A stretch of 64,000 nt of DNA from NCBI GenBank assembly GCA_905116865.2, contig CAJHNH020007001.1, positions 336,001 to 400,000 on the forward strand, in the 5' to 3' direction. A model generated the notes under the pieces. It was given only the letters and a program-made list of their open reading frames with translations. It made no database searches and was not told the DNA's origin. The position numbers and the translations under genes were made by a program. This DNA is from Candidula unifasciata. Its lineage: Eukaryota; Mollusca; Gastropoda; Stylommatophora; Geomitridae. Shown here piece by piece: positions 1 to 12,440 of the stretch; positions within the stretch are counted from its first letter, which is position 1, and every line of letters begins with the position of its first letter.

Positions 1-338
1 CCATTAACATACAAACATGGCAACAATGAATGACACACCTAGTGGGACTGCTGTGTTAGCATATGTGCATCACCATTAACATAAACATGGCAACATTCAA
101 TGACACACCTAGTGGCACTGCTGTGTTAGCATATGTACATCACCATTAACATAAACATGGCAACATTCAATGACACACCTAGTGGCACTGCTGTGTTAGC
201 ATATGTACATCACCATTAACAAAGAAACATGGAAACAATGAATGACACACCTAGTGGCACTGCTGTGTTAGCATATGTACATCACCATTAACATAAACAT
301 GGCAACAAAGAATGACATACCTAGAGGCACTGCTGTGA
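1..338. repeat. 70-72 bp minisatellite, about 4.8 units, overlapping a galectin splice donor
   Basis: Units start at 1, 73, 143, 213 and 285 with ccattaacat. The last unit runs into exon 321-409. Each upstream unit carries a decayed copy of the exon's last 17 bases and its donor, with GTGTGT in place of GTATGT. Confidence 0.9.
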
Positions 339-409
339 GGTACTCCAGTTATGTAAATTATCTTTCCAGGGTACAATCCACCTGGAATGGGTGCCATTAA
401 AGGCACTGG
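321..409 (-). CDS. Galectin CRD2, first exon (rest of CRD2 off the left edge)
   Basis: The acceptor is tctatttttag and the donor GTATGT; the 89 bp run from phase 0 to phase 2, the same phases as the first CRD1 exon. It encodes P-V-P-L-M-A, then PIPGGLYPGKIIYITG, then V-P-H-S-S-A-S and a split Arg/Ser codon. P-G-G-L-x-P-G-x-x-I-x-I-x-G is the classic opening of a galectin CRD and is closer to consensus than CRD1. Confidence 0.9.
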
Positions 410-3400
410 CTAAAAATAGAAAAAAATATTAGACATGTTAATAAATGTATATATGTGAAAAAATGTGTATAAATGTATATATAAGCTGTAACAGAGGAAG
501 TTAAGAAGAAAAGAAGAATACATGATAAGACAGTTGACATTAAGATATTTATTATGACAAATGTAGGGAAACACAGTAGTACAGTGGCAAATAGACTCCA
601 TTATCTTCCCACTGTTTCTAGGTTGGGATTCCAATTGAATAAGCTTTTTTTTTTTATATTTTACAGGCTAAGGACTGAATGAGCTAAAATATCACCTCCA
701 TTACATAACTGGATAAAGAACACAGACCCAATCCAAAACTCTGGTAAGAATACGAGTTGGTAAACCACAGGTGCCCAAACTCAAAGACTAGATATGTAAT
801 GAAGATGAGGGTTTAGAAAATTACACAGCACTCACTGGGTTATTGATAGATCCTGCACCAGCTGCTGGGTTATTGATAGATCCTGCACCAGCTGCTGGGA
901 AAAAGCCTTGATCTGTAGGATACTGAAAACATATATATCACTTTAATAATATTTATTACACTGGAACCCACAGCGGCAAGGAAATAAAGGCAAATTTAAT
1001 ATTGAAAAAAAAAATACAAGGAGAAGGGAATTAGAGAGTGAAGTTAATAAAATGGAGAGATCGGGTGTGAGCTAGTCCTATCCCACCAGGACATCACACA
1101 AATGATAAACATCCAATGTCACAAAGTGCCACCATGTGGATGAGGATCAATCGTGGAGAGGTCCCAGAAATCCCTTTCAGCCATTTGGCCATATCTATGG
1201 CAATGCTATATTCAGGGCCCCAGGTAGAAGCCAGGGTGGGGCTTCAAACAAAAAACTGCATCCCACATGGGGACGACTTATTTTTGAAATAATGGATGAG
1301 CAGACAGGTACTGCACCACTGCATGTGTGAAGACACGTGGACAGATCTCATGTTATCAACGCTATATATACTAGGCTTGTGACACAAGCTTTCCTGTGGC
1401 TAGAATCACAGGACTATTCCCGCGTGTGTGCTGAGTGTTTCTTTGAGCATGATCCAGCGGGTCGAGGCAGGCTGGTTACACAGACAGTGGTTTGAGTCAT
1501 TGCAAAACTCTCCTGTGTGAAGTTACCTTCATACTCATCCCAGTGCATGCAGGTGTTGTTGGTAATGAAAGAGCTGATAGACTGGAAGGTGCTGCATTAA
1601 TTGAAGATGACCTGCCCATGGATCACCCATACATTTTCATTGCCCTTAGAGAGATAGGATGTTCTGAGGATTTTGGAAGCCACGTGTCCACATCACTGCT
1701 AAGAATACGAGCATTGGGAGTTAAAATCGGCACAGCTAAGTATGGGAAGCACACTGGACATGGAAAAAGTCTTCTTAACCAACATAGGACTGGCAGTATT
1801 GACCGCGTGACGCTGTTGAATATGTTGAGAGGGAAATCTGAGCGCCTGGATATGTCTGGAGTGCTGTGAAGATAATAAGATAATCTAACTCATAACTAGG
1901 CTGGTGGATAAGGATGAATCTCTGACATTAATATGATTACATGACATCACAGTTAAACTTGGTGAAGCATGTCATTGCTATTTACGAGGTCAAGATAGGA
2001 GACATTGTAAGCAACTTCTGGTGGGTCACGGGAACAATCAGTAGAGGTACACAGGAATGGATGACGCACAGGAGTACTAGCATGCAAGAGGATTCTTAAT
2101 GTACAATCACACTAATAGTGGTACCCTTAAAATCATAACATAACAAGACATCAATAACAGTCAGAATTATCACTGTCAAAAGCTAGTGATTTGGACAGAT
2201 TATGTCTTTCTTGAACCTGCTAACGGTCTTTGCTGCAAACTTTGTTTTCCACTGCTAAGTCACAGAAGAAGGAAAAAACTGACATAAACATTATTGTTAC
2301 AAATGAGGCTGAATCTTGAAGATAGTAAATTTGGGACACTATACCCCTTAACATTTTCAGTCCTAGAAGAAATTTCCAGGAGATATGTATGCATTAATTT
2401 CAAATTTTCCACTTCACTGATTTCCTTTACTTCACTTACCTACTTAGTCAACCCTCTTCTATCTTGAGGTGTAGAGGTATGCCAGAGAGATCACTAGACT
2501 TCTCTGTCTGCAGTTTTCTTTTTGGCTTTGTTCCATTCCAGTTCTGTAAGTGAAGGACTGTCATTTGTTTGTCTTCCCAGCAAACCCTGGTGGTATACTT
2601 CCTGGTTTTTGGTGTCAGATTCTCTACCTTTCTGCATACATGTCCAAATTTGAGTTTGTAAGGCCAAGGCTTCAAGATCCTGATGCACTGTCTGATTGTG
2701 AGCTCTGACCATTCTTGTCACTTGGATCACCTTTCACAGATATCACATTTCTGAAGCCTCAAGCTGGCATCTGTGAGCTGTTGTCATTGCCCATGATTCA
2801 CACTTGTAGGTCAGGACTGGTACATGTAGAGCTGTAAAGAGCCATTTCTGCCCTCTTGCCAGTATCTTTTTTGCTGTGAAACCCTCATTTTATGGCCTGG
2901 AAAAGTCTCCCATCAGCTGCCTTTTGAGTAGCCTGTTCTGTCACAATGCCTCCATTATTGTCTTTACAACTCTGGAGTATTTGAGCTGGTTTCAATGGTT
3001 CCAAATAGCTAATACCTGTGGACTCCTCACAATTCTGAAAGATCTTTCACTGACCTAACATTGTTAATAGTTATACTAAAGAACTTATTATTCGTTAATA
3101 AATCAATCATCATCTATTTAAACTTCTGCCATTAAGTAGTGTGGGGAGGAACAGTCTGTGATCCATTGCCTAGTCAGCAGAAATTTGTGTTTATCCCTCC
3201 ATGTTGACGTAAAAGCTCTTTAATCCATCAATCTATATTCTTGTAGGGTGGCCTCTTGCTTTCACTTCAAATCTTTTCATGTGCAGAGCCTGCATTGGTA
3301 GTTGTTCTGGCTGCATTCTTAGCAGATGTCTAAACCATTTGATCTTTTGTTTCTCATTGCATTTTCTGTATGGTGTTGTCTTACAGTCTGTCTGATAATA

Positions 3401-6400
3401 TTATTTCTAACTTCGTCTCAAATGGTTAAGTTGGCGGCTTTTCTCAGGCATCTCATTTCACAAGTGTTAATTTTATGTAGGTTAGCCTCAGATAATGTTC
3501 AAGTCTGGCTCTCGTAGCACAGTGTGGTATGAATATGCTATGTTTGTAATCTGTTTCTTGACACCCATACTTATGTTTCGATGTCTTAATAACAGTGTCA
3601 GTTGGTAAATAAGTGAACTAGCTCGTTGGCATCTTGTTTCTATTTTCCAATCTATTCTACCATCATCCAAGAATATACTTCCTAGATATTTAAATTCTCT
3701 AACTTACTTTAGACAAGTACCATTGTACCTGATATGTAGCAGACCAAAATTATGCTGATCTGCACTACTTCAGTTTTGGTATTATTTATTATTATGTTTT
3801 ATCTTCTGCATGATGAACATAGACTGTTCAAATGTTCTATAATTTATTAATATTAGAATTAGAATAAAAAAGGATTGCTTTCTAAAGTTGAGAATTTTGT
3901 GTAAATGCTATAAGGAACTCCTTAAATGTTTTTCACTATATGGTAAAGACTGGTCTACAAACAGCGTGCACTGGGGAAGCCAGATTTCTTTAATATGTTG
4001 TGACTAAATATGAATAAAAAGAGAACACAATGTATTTATGAGTGGAACTGATATAAGTTAGCCATGTAATTAAAGTCATCAATTTTACAAATACTATTAT
4101 GTACATTTGTATGCTACATTATAAAAAATACATGTGACTTACAGACGGGGCTGCAGGATATGTTCCTCCTGCTGGGTACTGAATAAAAAGATGGTAAACT
4201 TTTATTAAAACAAATAATATGAGAATCAACACTGAAAAGACAGAAGTAATGTCAATAGGAAAGAAGAAGACAGATCTAAACATAACAATAGAATACAAAG
4301 GCATTAAACAGGCATCTGAGTTTAAATATCTGGGAACTACATTTACCGAAGATGGGAAATTGGATAAAGAAATTGACATTAGATGCAGTAAAGCAAACCA
4401 AGTATTGGGACAGCTAGCCCCCCTCTTACAGCATAAGACAATCCCAATCAGCACAAAGAGACATCTTATTCAAAGCATATTTATTCCAACTCTGTGCTAC
4501 CAGTGCCAGACATGGTCACTCACAACAAACCATAAAAGAAAATTAGTAACCACGGAAATGAGATGTCTGAGAAGGGCTGTAGGAGTGACCATAAGAGATA
4601 AGATCAGAAATGAGATCATAAGAGAACAAGTTGGCACAGAACCAATACTGGATTACATACAAAGACAGCAAGTGAAATGGTTTGCCCACTTAGAGAGAAT
4701 GCCTTGTGACACCATACCATACAAAGCATACATGGAAAGAGAAGAAGGACGTAGAGCACAGGGTAGACCAAGAACAAGATGGAAGGATAACATCAGAGAA
4801 ACTCTACAACAGCACGATGTGCCTGTGGTCGAGGCAGCCAGAAGAGCTAGAAACATAACCTTATATCTCCCTCGACACCCACAGCGGTAAAAGAGGAAGT
4901 GAAGAAGAAGAAGAAGAAGAAACTTTTATTAGAAAACTGAAAACAGCTAAACATGATAAGTTGTAACATCATTTTTTGTTTTTTAAAATCTTCATCAAAA
5001 GTAAATCACATTCAGTTTTCCTAAACCATATGTTCTGAGCTTATATTACTGCTTAAATTATCACTTGTTAACTCTTTATGCAAAAGGCCGAAAAAATCAT
5101 AACTTTCATCATAACTTTTAAACTATGCACGGAAATTAAAGGTGTTCAGGTTACCAGGTTGTAACCCAGTGTCGTGGCTTTCTGTATTTGTCTTGGGCTT
5201 CTCGGGTGGCTTGAATGATGATTTGTTCAGCTTTTTGCAGGATTCATGTAAACCATTTATCCATCTCCCTCCTGGTCTTCCTTTTGCATTCCTCTGTTTC
5301 TGATTTTTCCTTATGGTTGCTGATAATAATTTAGGGAAGAAAAATGTAACTAGTTAACTTAACACAAAATAAATGGGTAGTTGCACCATTAGTGTGAAGA
5401 TAATAGACAATATCTTAACCTTGTGATTAAACTCAACATAATGAGCAGATATGTTTTCATGACTTGCACGTTACATTCATCATCATCATGTCCTTTGCAG
5501 AATGTCACACTCACAAGAGCATGTCAGAAATCTACTCCTCTCCTGGCAACAAACCCTCTGTTGCTGTTATATCCTAACCATTATGGCATTTAAAATAGCT
5601 TGAAAACTTAAGTTTCCAAGAAACAGTAATACTGCCTGAGCCAGCTTCACCCCCCCCCCCCCCCCCGCCCCCTCTCTTCCCCACCACACACGCACGTGCA
5701 AACAAACATAATATTTTTCTTGTTCATCTTCATACTGACTGCAGACAGTTTTGGGTTGTTCATCCATTTCTGGACTTTAGCCTTGTTCCAGACCTTTAGC
5801 TTTGCATACACATCCATATCACTGATCTGGTTTATTTATATGCATACTCTGGTGCCGTGCCTCTCAGGCAGATGCACTCTGACTTCAAAGGAAACCCATA
5901 GTTAGTGTACTTAAACAAGATGCTTATTAGGAAGGCAGGGGGTATAATTTGTCCTCCCCCCTTCCCCACCCACCCCACAATGGGGCTTCTCAAACCATAT
6001 GGGGACCTCAATATTGAGGTCCTGAAGAATATCAGCATTTTTTCCTCTCCTTATATGTAAGTAGAGTAAGTAAAGATCCCTTTTCCACACCTTTAGGCGT
6101 ATAGGGCAGACAGGGCTAGACCTATATTTTTATAGACCAATCAGCACAAGATGGATGATGTGGTCAGCATCACGCCGGCTGCCTTTACTTTCCATGACTG
6201 CACCGAGTATCCACTCAAGGCTGGGTAGACCTGGAAATCAAATTATATTTTTGTAAAGTCCGGCTCCGCCAGGGAGCAATCCCATGACCTTCCGATCTGC
6301 ACACAAGCGTCTAGCCGATAGGCCACAGCGATTTTCTGTCTTACATTTTACGTTACAAAAATAATTATCACTTACAGATGGGGCTCCGGGATATGCTCCA

Positions 6401-9400
6401 CTTCCTTGATACTGAAAGTAAAGATAACAAACTTTAAATAACTAATTCTAAACATCTAGAGTTAAAAAACCATAACTTTCAAAATCAATTTTTAGACTGT
6501 GCACAAACAGCATGAGTGATAGTACCCAGGCCAGTTATCTCTGCTTATTAATGATTAAAGAATCAACATTATAGTACACCAGGCTCCATCTTCCACAGCA
6601 AATGTTTTAAGGAGAAGATGGTAAATGTTCTCATAGCACACAAGTTGTTCTCGTCCTCTCATACGTCCTTCCCTGCTGGACCCACTTCTAATTCCAAGTT
6701 CACACGTTCTTTCACATGTTATTTCATCCAACCTTGCATCTTCTTTAACTCTTTGAGTGCCAGGAGGTTTAGCATCACAGGCCCAGGGGGTGGTAAATAA
6801 AGTAATAAAATCTGCGCATCATGCGTTCATTGGGCTTCTAGGTAGGAACCTATGAATGTATGTTGTGTTTCTCAGGACTCAAAGAGTTAAACATTCGTTC
6901 ATAAGTGTTTTTTTTGTGTGTGTGCCTATTACAAGTGTTCCAGTAGCTATCAATTTTGTTGAGAAAAAAAACAAAATCAGCTCTATCTCTTCTGTGTCCC
7001 TGCAGCGCCTCCATTTCTCACAAACACATATCTTTTCAGCCTATGTTATTGGTGTTCCAAAATTTTCTGGCCTGATACAATTTCAAACACTAAACTACTT
7101 CAAGTCACAAACCAAGAAACTCTAGACAGTATGATAACCAAGAGAAGATGGAACTAGTTTGGCCATGTTATGAGTGTCAAGGAATGAACAGCCACTACAC
7201 ATAGTGGACGAGTTGGGACCTGATATTCCCCGCGCTCAGAGAAATTTCAAACTTGGACCCGTCCGGAAAGGTATATAGTCCCTTATATTGATCTATACCT
7301 TTATCTGGTAAAATAGTAATTTCTGGACCCTGTAGTTGCTTTGATATTTCTTCATTTTCAAACTTGCAACTGTAAAGTGGGTGTTTCTGGTGTTTTATTT
7401 GAAAATTCCTGGAAACCAGTTTACTCCTTGGTCATTAATACAAGCAACTTCTTTTTTGGTGACGCGTTTGATTTTGAAAAACGCCATTCTTTTGCCTGAT
7501 CCCGAAGCGTCAAGACGTTTATCCATTCAGTGTAGAATTTGGCGAATTCACAGTTCCAGTTCTAACTTGGAAGATTTCCTAAGCTTGGGATGAGACCTCT
7601 GTAGAGATCAGGCAGACGAATCACAGTCCAGTCAACAACCACCAACCCATATCATTCTATGCACCAAGCATAACCATGTCCTGCCCTGTATGCCAACACC
7701 TCAACATGGAAGAGCAAGTTTGTGAGCTCCAGGACAAGTGAACAGTTACCGACTGTTGTGTACTTCATCTCGAGAACCAGTTTTCAGGAGCTTGGTTGGG
7801 CTCTGAGACAGTTTTGTGACCTGACCTGAGAGAGAGACTTGTTGAGTCCCTATGCAGTTTCTGTGTCCTCGATGGTGAGGTAATCCACTGGTACCAGATC
7901 AACTAGAGGCAGAGATACCTGAGTCAACTACAGTCGAATCTCCATGGACTGAGGGGAGCATCGATCCACGAACTGGGATAAGTGATTGTTTGATCTTCAT
8001 CATGCTCTCCTCCCACAGGTCAGCAGTATTCCAGGGATGAATTAGTATACATCTCAAGACAATCTGGCTGCTTCAATATCTGGGTCGTATCACTGAGTCC
8101 TGAGTCTTTGAACATTCTTGAAAATCTATTCTTTAATATGTGTAGATAACTTGTACTTATTACATACATTAATTTTCATGGCTGACTTAGGTGTCCCTGT
8201 GTCACCTTTCTAATTGTTTAGCATTGATATGTGTGTATGAATAATAAGTGTTATATGTGTTAACATGGTTATGATATTAAACTATCATAACCTGGGGGCT
8301 ATCTTTTTAGAGTAGTGGGGGCGTCCAGCCAAGTGTGCCTAGGAATATTATATTTATATATATATATATTTTGTAGTGCAAAAACTTGAGTTGCCCTACT
8401 CCAGAAATAAGTTGAGCGTATATTGGCCACGGGGCATCCCTTAGACCAATACGAGCCAACTACTCAAAATAATTATTTCTGAGTGCTGTTGGTTCTTAAG
8501 GAGAAATCCTTAAATCAGGCACGGGACAGGAGTGATATGTGACAATGAGAATGAATCCTTATATATACCTGCCAAAACAGCTCTCACATGGATACCAGAG
8601 GGAAAGAGAAAAAAGAGGTGCCCAAAAACAACATGGAGATGAACGATGGAGAGTGACCTGAATGCAGCATCTCTGACATGGAAAACTGCACTGAAGATTG
8701 CACAGGACAGGAAAGCATGGAAAGTCCTCTCTGAAGCCTCATTTGCCACTAGGCATAACGAGAATTGATGATTGATTATTGATGTTCAACATAACGTCCC
8801 AACTCTTTATGACACTTTTGTTTGTTTTGACTCATTGCATTTAGCAGATTCTGCAAGGTTACTAGGGGGTCTCTGTGGCGAAGTGTCAAGCCATTTGCCT
8901 CATGCTATGAAGGTCATGGGTTCATTTCATGGCAGTGCCATTCAGTTCATGAGTGTAATTTTTATGGAGATCCCTGAGGATCAATGCCAGAGCTACAGAG
9001 GTCATGCTCTGTGTGACACTCTTGGCAGCAGCTAGCTGTTCTGCAAAAAGAGACTGAGCCACATGGGATAAAACCCGGTGCAATAAGGTAGATATTCTCA
9101 CCTTTACCTTCACTTGGAACTGAAAGAACTGATACATCCTCATCATGTGCCATGCTAATGGACATAAACTCTCAAGTTTTACAACCTCCCATGAACACCA
9201 GAGTATCAGATTAGGTCTGTGATCATCCAATCCACATGGCCCAGATATCCAGGTATTCATCTTTTTGCCTTCCTCTTGCTCTTTCCACCAATCTTTCCAG
9301 TTGTTACCAGGTTATTGAGTCCATTCCTTCTAACAATATGTCCAAAAATGACTGCCTACATCAAACTATTTTTAAGAGTTTTGCCATTTGCAAAAAATTA

Positions 9401-12395
9401 ACTCATAAGAAAAAAAATTCTAAATATTATTAATGCATCCTGTAACACTGCATATACACTAGCTTTACAGCATTTATTGGAGAAAGCATGGCTGCAAGAT
9501 TATGATCTCCACTTTAGGCTAACAAGTCAGTGGTTTCGAGCATTTGGCTGAGATTTTTTGTGTTTACTGTTATATCATACATCTCCCATAAGCTGGACAT
9601 CACCAGATACAAAACACAGATACCTGCATTGTTGAAAAAAAAAAAAAAAAACTAAGTGCACTGTTCATGAAAGGCAGGAGTACTCTGTAATGTGTAACAT
9701 TATTTAATTAAAAAAAAAAAAATGTGAACCTAGTGTAAACAAATGATTGAAAATTGTTAATTTTTATTAACTCTCTGAGTCCCAAGGAACACATCATTTG
9801 TTCATAGGTTCCTACCTAGAAGCCCAATGAACGCATAATGCGCAGATTTTATTACTTTCTTCACTACCCCTTGGTCTCTTATGCTAAACCCCCTGGAACT
9901 CAAAGAGTTAATATGCAAATTTGGCATTACCTGATGAATATAATTCTCCTACAATTTTAAACCATTTACCTGATGTTTTTTCTCTGATCATATTTTCAGT
10001 TTTTAAATTTTAGAATTTTTGTTTGTTTTGGGCTTCTTTGACAAGTGAGTCCAGATGCAAATACAAATTAGAATTTATTAAAGCCCTTTAGAAACAAAAA
10101 CAAAAAAAAACATTACCAACGAAATTCTAGAATTACTACCAAGGCTTTATAAAAACAGGATGAACATGGTCACTTTTTAACAAAGTCGATTCAGATTGGG
10201 AGCTCAGGGCCTGCTGAAACTGGATTTGAACAGATAGTTATTTGGTAAGCATCCTTGTCTTTAGGCTTCTGTAACTTCTTTAACTTTTTGAGTCCCAGAG
10301 GGTTTAGCATCACAGGCCCAAGGGGTAGTTAAAAGAGACGTAAAATCGGCACATCATGCATTCATTGGGCTTCTAGGCAGTAACCTATGAACGTATGATG
10401 TGTTCCTTGGGACTCAAAGAGTTAAATGCTTGTTACCAGGGATTTTTTCTAGGAAAAAAAAAGTAGAGCCAAAACAAATTAGGTCTAAAGTCAGGTGCTG
10501 GTACTGCATGCTAGTTGTATATTCTTTACATTGCAAACCAAACCCAACAATTGTTGGATTGTGCTTTTAACTGGGAACTTTAGTTTAGTATTTTGCTATT
10601 ACTTTTTAAATGGTTTAAGCCTCATACCATTTGTCAAAATCAGAACAAAGCTAGCTGATGAAAGATCACCTGCAGCCTTAGTACGAGAGAATGATGACAG
10701 TGAGATCATGAACCATAAGCCACAGATGCCTATATATACTCATGCACAAACACACTCAATATTGCCAAAGTTATTTTAAATATTGTATTATCAATTTCTT
10801 ATAGTTTCTGTGTGAGTAATATGTTTTATGTTTTATTCAATGGATCAACATCACTGTACAGGGGTGTAACCCATAAGTGCTCCATTCTTCTTCTAACTCA
10901 AGCCTCAGTAAAGAATCTCAGCGCAGTGCATGAACTCCGTTGCACCAGTGAGGATCCTGAAATACTTTGGGTAGATTTTTAACTGCAAATTTTCCATGGG
11001 CAATGCCTTAGGCTACTCATTTTGATTTCCAAATGCCAAGGGATTGTTTATGTGCACAATAATACACACGGGCATCTGGTCTTACTACCCAGAGACCTCA
11101 CTGGGTCTTGAACCCAGTACCTCTAGCACTCGAGGCGACACAATGCCTCGAGACCATGCAGCCCCAACTTTTTTAATGAGTAAATAACAAACATAAATAT
11201 GACTTACAGATGGGGTTTGGTAGTTTCCTTCTGGAGGATACTGGGGAAAAAATGTTAAATAATTTTGTTACTAAACAATTATCATTTGTAAGTTTCAAAA
11301 AACAAAATTTATCTAATCTCATCTTGACTCTCTTGCATCTTGTGATTTTGAGGCGACCTATAAACACATTACCCACCGAGTGCCGATTGGTCTGTGAAAA
11401 TAAGGGCGTGTAAAGGGATCTGTACTGTACTGTACTGTATAAACAGGGGGAGAGTGCCAGTTTGCATTTGTTTTTGCCAGTGTGGGTTCTGTGACCCCAT
11501 TTGAGAGGGGGGGGGGGGAGGGGAAGAGATCCACTTCTCATAACAAGCATGTCGTGAAAGACAACTTATTAGGGGCATTACCTTGGAAGTCAGAGTGCGT
11601 CTGCATGAGAAACAAGGCAACAACAGTGAGCCCACAAATAAGACTAATTTATAAATTTAAATAATGCGGAAACAAACAATACACTGCACAATTTATTGCC
11701 TGGCATATGTTGCTGCATCTCATCGGGTGCATTTATACAGAGTGAAATTAATATATAATGAAGCACACAGTGATTCCTTTTCTTGCTGAAATGCATCCAT
11801 CACATTGTCGAGCTGCTGCACATCTATCCCCAAGAAGTTCAAAATCAGTCATATGATTATCACTATACCTCCAAATTAATCAAGTGATCTTTCTGTTTGC
11901 ATAATATAGGAGAATAGAGTTTTACTGACACAGCCTTGACCACTTTAGGCAAATGTTTATTCACGGTATGGTAAATAATCCTGAAGGCACACACTTTACC
12001 AACTACGTGTCCAGAAACAAGAAAATTATGTCCTATCGAAAGATTAGGTTCTCTCTTCTTGGCTGATCTTGATGCAGGATCTCCACTCAGTTGTGGGTGG
12101 GGCCCTTTAAGGATGTGTTCTGCCACTGTTTTCAATCTGTCTCTCCATTTGACTTATATAAGACAAGTGACACTTACATGTAAACTGATAAATGCAATTG
12201 GATTTGGTGTCTGGGGATTAAAAAAAAGAAGAAAAAAGAAGAAGAAAAAGAAGAAGAATAAGAAGGAACGAACAAGCGAACGAACGAACAAACTTTATTT
12301 TCAAAGGGTTAAGAATTGGGCACGCAGGCCCATCTAACATTCTGCCCTTCCACTCCGATCCTTTCATACAATTTTTCCTTTGTACCTCATTTCAT

Positions 12396-12440
<45 letters not shown>

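Noticed and set aside
2425..2440. Donor-like cttacctacttag on the minus strand as a further linker exon
   Set aside because: No acceptor or Y-P module precedes it; it lies in probable LINE debris.
12172..12178. Possible 7-nt micro-exon with tttatcag and GTAAGTGTC signals
   Set aside because: Seven bases would break the frame that all other linker exons keep.
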